Shown here one piece after another: positions 44,061 through 54,905 of a stretch of DNA of 64,000 nucleotides; position 1 is the stretch's first letter; each line of letters begins with the position of its first letter. Source of the stretch: Dermanyssus gallinae (taxonomy: Eukaryota; Arthropoda; Arachnida; Mesostigmata; Dermanyssidae). The stretch is taken from assembly GCA_003439945.1 (NCBI GenBank), contig QVRM01002423.1:27408-91407 (forward strand), read 5' to 3'. A model generated the notes under the pieces. The model was not told the origin of the DNA. It ran no database searches and saw nothing but the letters and a program-made list of their open reading frames with translations. A program made the position numbers and the translations under genes.

Positions 44061-45233
44061 ACTCGACTAACCTTGTACTCCGTCAGTTGTGATTTAGCAC
44101 TTGCAGCACCTTTCTCCCCGTATGGTTCTTCCCGTCGGTTTCTTCACACTAAAGACCTGCGAGTTCTTGTGTAAATCCTGTTAAGCTTTATGCAAGTCAA
44201 GCGGACAGCTACAATCTCTTCAGTTGCGGTCCCCGTGGTAATGTAAGGAAGGAGCCTTTTCGCATGCTGTAAAGAGTATGTCGGTGATTTGGTATTTATC
44301 CGCCACCGTGTACCCCACCCGTCTACTACCTCTGTCTATCTTAACTTAAAGGGCCTCTGTTTCGAGTTTCTGCATTTGCCACCTCCTACTAGGCAGAGAG
44401 GGAGGGAAAGGGGACTCCCGGCAACACAGATAGTGAGCCAGATATATCTGTGGTAACTTATGGTCTCCTTTGTCACCCCTACTACCAATAGAAAAGCCGT
44501 CTCTGGACTGACATTGTTAGGTCAATGAAGGCCGTCTAGTTCCCTCTGTAAAAGGTGGGGACCTTGTGTCATTAAGGGCTATAAAGCTTTTGAGCTATCT
44601 ACTCTTGTCGAGCTTGAGCCCGTTTAGTTATGGTCCGGCTATGCTACCTTGGCTGCGTTTAAGTCCCCTGTGATCACTACCCGCTTACCTATATGTGCCC
44701 CGCGCTTTGAACAAGTTCGTCAAGAAATTTCTCGAATATCCCCTCCCTTTTGTTGAGAGAAAAGTAGCAGCTGTAAAGAATCGCTACCCCATTAATCTCT
44801 AACGAACCTTTAGACCCCTCGTCTCTGAATCGCGATGTTCTTCTCGAAACACGTACACCAGATGCGGTAGTCGAGCCCGGCGGCGTGGTGCATTCGCCTC
44901 GCGACCGGAGGAGACACATAGGTGCGCCAGTTTGAGCCTTGCACATTTGTATTTATGCGGGTCCGTCTATAAAGCAATGCAAAAAGCAGTCCCGTGCACG
45001 CTAAATCTTGACAGGGGGTCAACCCGAAAAAATATAGATTGCTGTATACGTTTCTGCGTCAGATACCTAATCTGCTTACCGCTTAGCGATCGCTATATTT
45101 GGCTGGGACCCCTGGCCTTTCTTCGTACTGTCTTATCGAGCACACTGTGCGCCGCCCTACAGCGGTTAAGGTTTGCCTTGAGAATCATTAGCATTGTTCG
45201 GATGAAAGGCCTCTGCCTACCACATTTCGATCT
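44061..45233 (-). repeat. Decayed R1-like endonuclease/linker region
   Basis: This is the counterpart of 17011-18084, including GATATATCTGTGG near 44443. No conserved frame. Confidence 0.45.
44872..44980 (+). repeat. tRNA-like SINE head, family 1
   Basis: Same subgroup as 9896-9999 and 17826-17933. The B box is changed to CAGTTTGAGCC. Confidence 0.5.
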
Positions 45234-45908
45234 CTATTTCCGTTCTCGGCCGCGGTAACAGTAGTAATTTAGTATTTTTTGTCCCCTTGTCTTTTTCCCT
45301 CTCTTGTTGCTCTTCTTCTCTAGCGGGGTTTCTATGTGAGTCTCTTTCCCATTATCCGTTTCTGCCTGGCCCTTGGCGACGCCCTTTCGGGCCTCCCGCC
45401 GCTGCGCGACTTGCACTCTATAGGCCAAGCAAGACATCTCTATCCTCTCTGCCCTGCAGACAACATATTTTGATGTCATAGTATTGCAGTTGGCTACCAA
45501 GTGATCAGGCTCACCACCATTTGTGACATGCCTGGGCCGTTTAGCTATCTGCTGCGCAATCTTGGATCTCCTGAGCCGGCCGATGGAACCTGTAGCAGTT
45601 GGGGAGCGTGATCCACATTTCAGGTCTGCACCACTTGGCCCAACATAAGGGTCATACAGCATTGACAAAGCCTTACTGGCTGCGGGCTCGATCATGAGCG
45701 TAGCATTGTCAGCATAGACTAATGTCTTCATCTCTTTCGGGAGATCTAGGATCTCGCGCACTCCGCCATAAGCTATATTCCAAGGCACGGGTTCTAAAAT
45801 CGAGTCATATTGGACTCTACTGGCAACCTTGTACTCCTCGCTACCTTCAGAGGACTGCACTCGGACGAGGCGCTTTACCAGTTGCCAACCGTTAGCGCCT
45901 TTGCTCAA
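45234..45908 (-). pseudogene. Scrambled R1-like remnant: open frame joining RT motif to gag knuckle region
   Basis: This is the longest of the scrambled remnants, 224 codons without a stop. Residues 28-65 hold SRVQYDSILEPVPWN and MKTLVYADNATLMI, an RT piece with D-N at the active site. Residues 100-135 hold IAQQIAKRPRHVTNGGEPDHLVANCN, a knuckle pair that has lost most Cys residues. The tail is RREARKGVAKGQAETDN. RT before gag is not a natural order. The open frame here is probably chance survival, since the homologous frames at 3200, 10760, 18700 and 61300 are broken at different points. Confidence 0.65.
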
Positions 45909-47830
45909 TCTGCACCAACCTTACTACCTGGATATCTACCGGTGTAGTCAAAAGCTCCTGGTTTTTCCTCCACGGCTGTGCCGAAAATAACTGGCTACAG
46001 AGTCCCGAAGCATATCTCGGGAAAAGGAGGGAATCAAAAACATCCTCGGAAACTTTGCCATATCATTTTATTAATGCAAGCATCTAAGATGGATGGGCTT
46101 ATGATTAGCTTGACATGTCTACCTATACACACTTTTACGCCAGGGGCGCTGACAAGAGCAACGACATGAGCAGACATGCAACAGCATAGTTGCTGACTCC
46201 TATCGGTATGATTTATCATCTATTGTCAATAAACGCTCAAAGAAAATTTAATCAACAACAATAATCGAACCGGAGACATTCCGTAAAATGATAAGCATGA
46301 CTAGCGCAAATTTATATCCTTTTACGCTCGATCTTTACCTTTGGCGAAAAGTCTTCGGGGTCTCGATCGAGCAGCCCTGCACTCCGTCAGTTGGAATTCA
46401 GCTCTGGCAGTCTTCCCCTCGTAGGATCTCTTCTTTCAGTTTCTCCTCTTTGTTAACTAGGTACGTGCTCTTGTGCAAATCCTGTTGAGCTCTATGTAGG
46501 TTTTGCGGGCAACGACTTATCGATTGACCAGTACTTGAAAGATTGACGACCCCTGTCATGTTTGTTGGACCTAATCCACCGCAGCATCTCTCAGCCGCCT
46601 GCAGCATTCGTCTATATTGTGCTCTGGAATACTGGACTGGAACAAATCCGGGTTGGCCATCCCAGAGACTCCGGCTGGTTACTGGACTACGAGTAGTCGA
46701 ACCCTGGATCTCCATCTTGTCATCACCGTGTTCCATTCCCCTGATATCTCCCTATCTAGCTTTTTCTCTAACTAGGTCTAGCAGCTTTCTACCGGCTTCC
46801 TGGGCTGGTAGCCTTTTTACTCACTGCTGAGCTTTAAGTCATCATATCTTCTCCACTGCTTGTCTTTCGAGCCGGCTTTTTGAAGTCTTTGTGGTTTTTC
46901 TCTCTGTACTTCCGGTCAACCGCAGCGGCCCCCACCAGCGCAAATCAGCATCTAGCCACACTAAACAACATGGCTGCCCAAGATGGCCGCCGCCACTGAC
47001 TGAGAACAATATAGAGCAACCAAAACGCAAGCCTACGTTCGTTGCCCACCTATTAAAGGCGTCCCTAACTAGATTCTGGAAGAGAAGACTACTAAGAATA
47101 GTACCTTTGTAAGCAAATATATATTATTTTCTTATTTTAGCAGAGTCAGAAAATCACCGCAACGCTTTGCTTAAAGTTTCAGAGCAAAGATATGTTTCCA
47201 TTGGCAACTTTGTTTTTTACGTATATTAATTAGGAGCTATTGGGCTATATGCTGAATAGATTTGCAGCATCTACCTATTGAGCGTCCTGTCAGAATTAAA
47301 CTTGTGACACATGACATCAAAGTAACATGCCATATCCACAACATCAATTGAGCGGCACGAAGTGATCGTTCACTTTTTTTTGTTAATAAATCATGATTCC
47401 TTAGGTCGTGTCCTACACCTTTTTACATATCGATAAGAAAACATGCATGAAAAAACATGCACACTCCTTTCAACTGTAAGACAGAGCTAAAAGGACACAT
47501 CCAAATTTTGATACGTTATGTCCTTTTAATTCAGTAATTCCGATTTGCTGTTTCATTTTACTATGACACTGTACTACTTCATAGCGCTGTACCGTAGCAT
47601 TTGAAAATAATTGCTTATTTTTCCATTTTCTGCAATATTTTGGTCTATCGAGTCAACTTTGGTCAATTTAATCATATTGTAGCAAGCATGGCTTAAGCAC
47701 ACGAGTTGACCCAAGACCTTGTCCATCAAAATCGTCCGAGGACACTGCAGCTCCCGTTGTCCCGAGAACGAACCCCAGTAACCTCACAATATACAATACC
47801 TTATTCAATATTTATTAAAACGGGTTTTTT
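45909..47830. repeat. Common 5' flank without a nanos copy
   Basis: This matches unit C (18880-20640) in order, with a family 2 SINE head and the CAAGATGGCC landmark near 46975. It breaks off at 47826 into the inverted block instead of continuing to a nanos gene, so this unit has lost its gene. Confidence 0.55.
46248..46310 (-). repeat. tRNA-like SINE head, family 2 (minus)
   Basis: The minus-strand B box GGTTCGATTATTG is partly decayed. It has the same place in the unit as elsewhere. Confidence 0.45.
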
Positions 47831-49231
47831 TTCTCATGATGGCCATTTTAGTGGATCGCTCTGTTAATCCAACCCAAAATACCGCTGATGTCACTGGCGA
47901 CGTACACTGGGCCTCGTTGAGCTGGTTTTAAGTTATGTTTTCCTAACGCAAGTTGATGTAAGCAATGCGTTCAATTTGTATTTTTGCATCGACCTCCGTT
48001 CAGCAGCCGAAGCTGCACCTTGTCTAGTCAACTTCCACTGCTTTCTTTCGTGGTTCACGGCGCTGACTGGCGGCGTTAATAGAGTCAGATTTGCTACAGG
48101 GATTTGAGCTTGTCTTGGTGCGTATCTTGAAAAATCTTGGCGCGGTCTGGGTGCCCATATTTCTGTGATTTTCGACAAGCATCAGCGGTTCCAACAAACA
48201 ATGTATGACTTGCTTGGCGTTTTGCATATTCCAGTGTCTTTTTGATTCTGGTTGCTTGCTTTGCTCATGGTGGCCATTTTAGTGGATCGCTCTGTTAATC
48301 CAACTCAAAAGACAGCTGATGTCACTAGCGGCGTACATTGGGCCTCGCTGAGCTGGTTTTAAGTCATGTTTTCTTAACGCAAGTTGATGTAAGCAATGCA
48401 TTCAATTCGTATTTTCGCATCAACCTCAGTTCAGCAGCCGAAGCTGCAGACTTGTCTGGTCAACTTCAGCTGCTTTCTTCCGTGGTTCTCGACGCTGACT
48501 GGCGGCGTTAATGGAGTCAGACCTGCAACAGGGATTTGGGCCTGTCTTAGTGCGTATTTTGAAAGATCTTGGCGCGGTTTGCGTGCCCATATTTCTGTGA
48601 TTTTTGACCACTATGAGCGTTTGTTGAAGGCAAATGAGCGGTTCCCAGGTTGCCGTAGGTCTTCTACCTGTGAAATGCGCTCGGAGTCTTGATGCCCTTC
48701 TATTCAGCATCGGCAACCCTAACAGCGACAAAGCGTGACCCAGTGAGTCGGCCAAACAAAACATTTTTGCCTACAAAGGCACGATACTGAGTAGACCTCT
48801 CCTTCAGAGACTTGTTAGAGTCGCCTTTAATTAGTAGAGGTAGATTTGCGTCTTGGTTGTTCTATTATAATACCCGATTAGTGGCGGCGGCCATCTTGGG
48901 CAGTCGTGTTGATTGGTGAAGCTAGATGCTGATTTGCAATCGGTGGGGGCGGTGCGGTTGGCCAGGAGTAGAGCGGGAATCGACAATAAAAGCAGAAAGC
49001 CGGCTTAAAAGACAGGCAGTTGAGAGGAGTTGATACCTTGAAGCTCAGCAGTGAGTGAAATGGTCAACAAGTCAGGGAGCAGGTAGGCAGCTGCTAGGCC
49101 GAGTTATAAAGGGGCTTGATAGAGACATATTAAGGGGATGTAGAGGAAGCACGAGTAGGTTCGACTACTCGTAGTGCACTAACTAGCCGGGAAGTTAGAA
49201 GAGGCAGGTTAACGGGTCCCCCTGAGGAGTC
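47831..49231 (-). repeat. Inverted copy of the common flank block, with an internal 431-bp direct repeat
   Basis: On minus it matches 28560-29500, as does 23986-25075. The segment starting CTCATGATGGCC at 47833 is repeated from 48264 (CTCATGGTGGCC), a period of 431 bp. It ends at 49231 with GTTCGACTACTCGTAGTG and AGAAGAGGCAGGTTAACG, just before a retroelement fragment. Confidence 0.65.
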
Positions 49232-49249
49232 CCAACATTCTGCGTTAGC

Positions 49250-50386
49250 TCACGCACGCCGCTCCTTCCCTCGACCAACAGTGTATCGCAGAAGAGCTCC
49301 GCCAATGCCAATCAGTCTAAAACAGTCGATCATAAGATCGCGCGGAGCCTTGTCAAAGGCCTTGACGCAGTCAATGAAGACTGCATACAGGTGGCCTCCT
49401 GGACGAGACACCGCCCGCTCTACTTCGGATTGCAAAACGTGGATGGCGTCGCGGGTCCCCATGCCTTTTCTAAATCCGAACTGCTCGGGAGGCAGTGCAT
49501 GGTTTGCTATATTTGCAATCCTTTCAATAATCAGCTTACAAAATATTTTCTTGAGCGTTCGCTCCGACGCCACTCCCCGGTACAGATTTGGATCACTTCT
49601 ATCGGCGCCGTGTTTACCCTTGAATAACACAGAAAGCCTAGCAATGTGCCAAACTCTGGGCATTCGCCCTTCCTTCATAATCCTATTAAAGAAATCACAG
49701 AGGATCTCCTTCAAGAGTGGCTCCGATTGCACCCAATCTTCGTAGTAGACCCGATCTGGCCCACTACTTTTCCATCTAGGAAGGGATCGGATAACTCGGC
49801 ATACTTCTTTTTCCTCAAAGGGAAGATTCATTGTGTGCTGCTTCAGTGTAAGTGGATACTCGACCTCCGCGGCCGAGTTATTTACGTGAGGGTTGAACAG
49901 CAGATTCGTCAAGTGACGCTCTACCTGCTCGTCACTCAGTGAGTACCGTATCCCCTTACGAGAGTGGTTTATGTAGGCATGGGGCTCCCTTTCTGCTCGT
50001 TCAAGCAGACGGGCTTCCTCTCGCCTCGCATGTTCGACCTTATAGTCACGGCATAGCCCTATGTAGGACTTTCTACGAGACGTGTAGTCCTGTCTTCGCC
50101 TTGCTTGAAGCTGTAGATCTGCTCGGGCTTTTGCTAGTCTCAGCAAGCCGAGTAGTTCTTTATGTCGGAGGTAACAAGTCCGTGTGAACCACGGCCGGGA
50201 TCTCCGCGGCTTGAACTTTTTCCACTTAACTGCTCTCTGCATTACTCCCTCGAGAGTCCGACAGCAGACATCTACATCACTTCCGGCCAATACACTCTCA
50301 ATACCGACTGGAAGCGCGGCTAAATCGAGCTGACGGGTCGGCTCCATCTGTGAACGTTTTTGCTGCTCCTGTCCTAGAGCAGGCAC
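49250..50386 (-). pseudogene. N-terminal half of a non-LTR reverse transcriptase (fragment 1)
   Basis: 378 codons are open. Residues 1-190 are the basic linker between endonuclease and RT (KPRRSRPWFTRTCYLRHKEL; ARREEARLLERAEREPHAYI). Then come the RT motifs: WKSSGPDRVYYEDW, MPRVWHIARLSVLFKGK, LYRGVASERTLKKIFCKL, PEQFGFRKGMGTRDAIHVLQ and HLYAVFIDCVKAFDKAPRDL with the first catalytic Asp (FIDCVKAFD). It stops before motif B and the YADD site, so no activity is possible. The frame is intact within the fragment. Confidence 0.8.
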
Positions 50387-50471
50387 GCGTACTACAGCTC
50401 GTACAGGTAGATGCTTTCTTAAAGCAAGCTCCAGAACTTCAAAGCTTTAAAACTCAGTACGATCAAGATTC

Positions 50472-51545
50472 CTAAAGGAAGAAAATATCCTAATCAATAT
50501 ACTCGCACAACTGAATTTCGCTAAAGGCCCAATTGCGTTTTTTAATTCTTATTTAACCGACAGGATACAAATCACCAGAAATGGCGACTCTATGTCATCT
50601 CCGTGTTCTCCACACCTCGGTACACCACAAGGAACCAGCCTTTCACCAACACTATTCCTAATATTTATTAACTCTCTTCTAAAGGCTAGTGAACTGAAGG
50701 CTATTGCTTTTGCTGACGACATCACTTTTCTTTGTCCACTTTCCTTACAAAATCTAACTAGCGATGTTGAGTATACAAATGGCCAACTTAAACTTATCTC
50801 AAATTGGTATTCAAAACACAGACTGTCTTTAAACATAAATAAAACAAAAATGTTAATCTTTACTCCATGGCAAAGATCAATAAACCCACAAATAGAAATT
50901 AGATTCGATAATACTAATATAAAACAAGCATTCGAATACAAATGCTTGCGTGTAACCCTTGATCCCTCACTGACGTACAGAAATCACATAAATACCTTAA
51001 GTACCAAACTCGAACAGATTGTGCCTCAATTAAGTAAATTAAGCAATGTTGGCGTATCCCCTGATGTGATGTTGATTGTATATAAATCATTATTCCTCTG
51101 TTATATAACATATTGCTTGCCACTGTTTGGGTCAACGCTTTCAACACTTACACATAAACTACAGGTTGCACAAAATAACGCGTTAAGAGCCATTTTTGGC
51201 TACAGAAGGGATGAAAGTGTATTTCATCTTTATGCTATTCACAAACTGCTTAATATAGCATCACTTTACAAATTTGAATTAGGCATTCTTGCGTTTAAAA
51301 ACTTCCGTGGCATGTTGCCTCCAGATTTATCTTTTTATTTTACATTCAACACCAACAGAAATCGCAACAGCCCACCTCTTAGAATACCCAATACTTATCG
51401 TAACTATAGACTTAAATCGCCTGATATGGCCATGGCCAAATTATGGAACACACTCGATAATGAATTACGGGAATGTACATCACTTAAGTTATTCAAGGAA
51501 AGATGGCACCAAAAATTACACAATGAGCAATGCTTTGATCGATAA
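50472..51545 (+). CDS. C-terminal half of a CR1/L2-like reverse transcriptase
   Basis: The frame is open from the truncation point (FLKEENILINILAQLNF) to TAA at 51543-51545, about 357 codons, with no stop. It keeps motif B (GTPQGTSLSPTLFLIFINSL), the catalytic site AFADDITFL with both Asp residues, and the thumb KHRLSLNINKTKMLIF. The C-terminal connection reads CYITYCLPLFGSTL, then KLQVAQNNALRAIFGYRR and a LPPDLSFYFTFN end. Motifs 0-A and the endonuclease are absent because of 5' truncation, so there is no start codon and no activity. The Met at 50592 is internal. The intact frame makes this one of the youngest insertions in the window. Confidence 0.82.
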   Translation, partial: LKEENILINILAQLNFAKGPIAFFNSYLTDRIQITRNGDSMSSPCSPHLGTPQGTSLSPTLFLIFINSLLKASELKAIAFADDITFLCPLSLQNLTSDVEYTNGQLKLISNWYSKHRLSLNINKTKMLIFTPWQRSINPQIEIRFDNTNIKQAFEYKCLRVTLDPSLTYRNHINTLSTKLEQIVPQLSKLSNVGVSPDVMLIVYKSLFLCYITYCLPLFGSTLSTLTHKLQVAQNNALRAIFGYRRDESVFHLYAIHKLLNIASLYKFELGILAFKNFRGMLPPDLSFYFTFNTNRNRNSPPLRIPNTYRNYRLKSPDMAMAKLWNTLDNELRECTSLKLFKERWHQKLHNEQCFDR

Positions 51546-51566
51546 GACTCTCCAATGATATGCAGG

Positions 51567-51568
<2 letters not shown>

Positions 51569-51657
<89 letters not shown>
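51569..51657. repeat. (ATT)n microsatellite, about 30 units
   Basis: An 89-base uninterrupted ATT run lies 24 bases after the stop of the CR1/L2-like ORF, within its 3' UTR. Its purity suggests recent expansion. Confidence 0.95.
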
Positions 51658-51659
<2 letters not shown>

Positions 51660-52556
51660 TTTTTATATACAGACTAAACTGATTACCAAATAGTACTAAT
51701 GACATATAGATAACTGGAATGACAAGTAAAACAATGTATGAAACACGGATGTTCTGTAAGGAACGTGTGTTTGAAACTAATAAAACTGAACTGAACTGAA
51801 CTGATTATGAAACAATAAGTCTATGGTACTCCTGCCGCTATGACAGACGTAGGTGAAGTCATTTCGTGCATTACTACTGTTCCATCTAAGAAGGGATCGG
51901 ATAACCCGGCATACTTCTTTTTCCTTAAAGGGAAGATTCATTGTGTGCTGCTCCAGTGTAAGTGAATACTCAACCTCCGCGGCCGAGTTATTTACGTGAG
52001 GGTTGAACAGCAGATTCGTCAAGTGACGCTCAACCTGCTCGTCACTCAGTGAGTACCGTATCCCCTTACGAGAGTGGTTTATGTAGGCATGGGGCTCCCT
52101 TTCTGCTCGTTTAAGCAGACGGGCTTCCTCTCGCCTCGCATGTTCGACCTTATAGTCACGGCATAGCCCTATGTAGGACTTTTTACGAGACGTGTAGTCC
52201 TGTCTTCGCCTTGCTTGGAGCTGTGGATCTGCTCGGGCTTTTGCTAGTCTCAGCAAGCCGACTAGTTCTTTATGTCGGAGGTAACAAGTCCGTGTGAACC
52301 ACGGCCGGGATCTCCGCGGCTTGAACTTTTTCCACTTAACTGCTCTCTGCATTACTCCCTCGAGAGTCCGACAGCAGACATCTACATCACTTCCGGCCAA
52401 TACACTCTCAATACCGACTGGAAGCGCGGCTAAATCGAGTTGACGGGTCGGCTTCATCTATGAACGTTTCTGCTGTTCCTGTCCTAGAGCAGGCACGCGT
52501 ACTACAGCTCGTACAGGTAGATGCTTTCTTAAAGCAAGCTCCAGAACTTCAAAGCT

Positions 52557-52997
52557 CTAAAACTCAGTACGATCAAGATTATTAAACAATAAGTCTATGG
52601 TACTCCTGCCGCTATGACAGACATAGGTGAAGTCATTTCGTGCATTAGCACACACAAAACCCACATCATCCATAAGCTGCAGGAGAACTTCATCTTTGTC
52701 GTCATTGGCTCCCTCATCTATTCTGCAATTAAAGTCACCTCCAACGATTGTTGGAGCCCTAAGGTCAAGACGCGAGAATCCCGCGAATACGACGTCTGTA
52801 ACTTCTGCAGAATTAAATGTCGAAGGGAGATAAAACACGACAATGTTAACACTTCCGGATGAAAGTGTCATATAGTATTCATCTTTTCTCATAGATCGCA
52901 TAGGGCACAAATAGTTACGTAGATAGATAGAAAATCCTCTTATTGATCTGCCCAATCCTCCAACAGGCATGGCGGCCAACTGATGAAACCCTTGCAT
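52557..52997 (-). pseudogene. Partial AP-type endonuclease domain of a non-LTR element
   Basis: The frame holds the second half of the exonuclease-endonuclease-phosphatase fold: NIVVFYLPSTFN, the catalytic GGDFNCRID block (Asp-x-Asn), and the C-terminal STIDLLF that stands at the place of the family's S-x-x-D/H end. The first half with the conserved Asn and Glu is missing or shifted between 53128 and 52998, so the enzyme would not cut. In the intact element this domain nicks target DNA for target-primed reverse transcription. Confidence 0.75.
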
Positions 52998-53128
52998 CTT
53001 ATCGAAATGCAGTTCGTCAACAAATCATCTGGCATTAGATCCATTGCCCCTTTAAGACGTTCACAGTTATACAATAGTATTCGTCGAGGTATGGTTGCCT
53101 CCGAACACACCTCTGTACCACTATCTCG

Positions 53129-54340
53129 TCATTTTGAGGGGTGAGGACCGTTTTTAGCCACAAAGCTTTGCATGACCATTTTCTCGAATGAAGCGGCGCC
53201 GTTCCAGCGACGGAAATACACACCCTTCATCCAGAAGTCTTCCTTGGAGCATCGCACGGAGTCCTTACTCTCAGATACAACGCAAAATACAGCCCATTTA
53301 CCTTTTGTATTCATTTTACTTATTGCATCAACTTTAACATCTTTGTCGGCCAGCCAGCCTCGCAGGTCCGTTGCCAACGTATCTGCAACTAGTCCTTCTA
53401 CTCGAAGAGCTTTGATAATAGGTTTGCTGATTTTGCAAATACTTTACATACTTTCAAATTACTATTCTCTTCTGCTGCACATTCCGCCCGGAGATGGTTG
53501 GCCGTTCTCCGTTTATATGTAACGGGAATGAACCCTTTCTCCTTGTCCTCTTCACTCTGCCTCTGCGGTACGTTGTTTTCATCCTTCTCCGCAAGTCTCA
53601 TCTCAATCGCGCCGCTTTCAGCTGGAGCTATTGTGCCGCTCGATCTCTCCTTCGCCTTCTTCCTCTTGGACGGCTTTGCACCACCACCACCTCCGCTACA
53701 GCTTTTAATGTTGTTGTTGCTTCTCTCCGCCGAATTGGCTTTGTCGTCTGTCTCCTTGTGCATCTCCAGTGTGACGTCATCAGCTCGGCCAGCTGGACAA
53801 GCTATTAATATAGCTGTCAGTGAAGCTGCGCCGGCTGCACCATCTTCTGAGACGTGGGGAAGACATATCTCCATATCTTTAGTCTCGCCACCGTTGGCGC
53901 TGTCTAGTGTAATTCGCGGGAAGTTTCAAAACTTTCGAAACGTTCGAATCTAGCACCCTGCCACTATCGTTTGCGCTTTGTTTGGCGCATTTTCCGGATT
54001 TTGTAAGTGTGGTGTCGCGTTTGTTCTTCTTGCCTTTATTGCTGGTAGTCCCGATGTTAGTCCAAACGTTCACCTGCTTAATGGCGTCGAAGAGCTTCAG
54101 CCTGGTGTCGAAGAGTAGCCTTGCCAGCTGCAGCAGCAGTGCTTCTGGCGTTACCACTGTGCCTGGACCCCAAGCCGAACAATCCGCGCACTTTTTCACG
54201 TGAGTAGCCTCTTCAGAGGTTCCTCGTTCTTCACAGTCCTTGTGTATGGCCACCAAGTGACAACCAGAACACAAATTCCAGGCGGAATCGGCTGAAAAGC
54301 CGGAGCCGCAAACGAAGCAGCCTATGCTGGGCGCCGCCAT
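53129..54340 (-). pseudogene. Broken ORF1 with a PHD-like finger (non-LTR element, fragment 2)
   Basis: The likely start is the ATG at 54340 in AAGATGGCGGCGCCC, giving MAAPSIGCFVCGSG. The first 50 residues form a Cys/His array (CFVC, LCSGC, IHKDC, KKCADC) with the spacing of a PHD/RING-like finger, as known from ORF1 proteins of CR1-type elements. The frame ends at 53879. A second frame (53874-53398) carries a Lys/Ser-rich stretch with GGGGG. The third (53377-53129, open upstream to about 53430) carries KGKWAVFCVVSES and FWMKGVYFRRWNGA, an RRM-like end. Two frameshifts separate the three parts. The longer open frame reaching 54502 lies upstream of the probable start. Confidence 0.65.
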
Positions 54341-54510
54341 CTTGCCAATTACAGGACTTCTATATACAATGTGTCCAGATTTGATTGCCGAAACTGGGTG
54401 TCGGATTCGCCCGCAGCACGTGTAATCGACGTGCAACATACGTGCGATCGGCGTAAAGTGTACGTCATATCGACGCGCTCCGTACGTGCAGCCAGTGCGC
54501 ACGTGAAATC

Positions 54511-54514
54511 AGCA

Positions 54515-54548
<34 letters not shown>

Positions 54549-54560
54549 GTTTATATGTAA
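54511..54560. repeat. AT microsatellite
   Basis: An AT dinucleotide run of about 30 bases (54511-54541) is followed by TTATATGTTTATATG. It marks the border between the retroelement and the 178-bp tandem pair. Confidence 0.85.
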
Positions 54561-54584
54561 TACACGACACGGCGAACAAAGCAC

Positions 54585-54905
54585 ACACCAGTAGAAAGCA
54601 CTAAAGCCACCGAACTAACGCCGTTGAGAGTGAACAGCCGCTCTCGACAACGGTCAACTTGAGGCTACAGCGGTAGCACCTCGTGCCGACCCGTAACCGG
54701 GGGCCAGCTTCAGCTCTTCCACTCACCGACCAATTTGCTTATTTCATGCAGCAGGTTAATTCACACCAGTAGAAAGCACTAAAGCCACCAAACTAACGCA
54801 GTTGAGAGTGAACAGCTGCTCTCGATAACGGTTAGCACGAGACTACAGCAGTAGCACCTCGCGCCGACCAGCTCTAGCTCATCGACCAATTTGCTTATTT
54901 GATGC
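54585..54905. repeat. Tandem pair of a 178-bp unit (second locus)
   Basis: ACACCAGTAGAAAGCACTAA starts at 54585 and again at 54763, the same 178-bp period as at 25563/25741. The second unit is shortened near 54870 (loss in the CGACCAGCTCTAGC part). Confidence 0.75.

Larger units (their letters stand above)
50471..51806 (+). mobile_element. CR1/L2-like non-LTR retrotransposon, 5'-truncated, nested insertion
   Basis: The insert starts after GATCAAGATT (50461-50470), whose intact counterpart continues directly at 52568-52600. It ends with AATAAA (51779-51784) and a short CTGAA tandem tail, followed by GATT, which may be a 4-bp target duplication (50467-50470 and 51803-51806). Short tandem repeats at the 3' end and lack of poly(A) fit CR1/L2-type elements. 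Confidence 0.78.
49232..51873 (-). mobile_element. Endonuclease-type non-LTR element, fragment 1, interrupted by a CR1/L2-like insertion
   Basis: Read on minus: the end of the endonuclease (51873-51807, TYVCHSGRSTIDLLF), then after the foreign insert at 50471-51806 the linker and RT N-terminal half (50386-49250). It is truncated at the 3' side at about 49232 and at the 5' side at about 51873, where fragment 2 of the same element abuts. The two fragments overlap over about 700 bp of element sequence (49765-50470 and 51874-52577), so they are separate insertions or products of an unequal rearrangement. Confidence 0.75.
51874..54502 (-). mobile_element. Endonuclease-type non-LTR element, fragment 2 (5' UTR, ORF1, endonuclease, start of RT)
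   Basis: Read on minus it holds an ACGTG-rich leader (54500-54345), a broken ORF1 (54340-53129), a partial endonuclease (52997-52557) and the linker plus RT start (52457-51874). It ends at the 3' side at about 51874, where it meets fragment 1. Left of this junction the frame 52457-51777 runs from RT linker (CRVIRSLLRWNSS) straight into endonuclease-end sequence of fragment 1, a fusion made by the junction. Confidence 0.75.

Noticed and set aside
50592..51545. A complete RT gene starting at the Met at 50592
   Set aside because: The frame is open further upstream to the truncation at 50471, and the Met is inside the RT domain.
51493..51705. Frame with a poly-Ile run on minus
   Set aside because: It is a translation of the ATT microsatellite.
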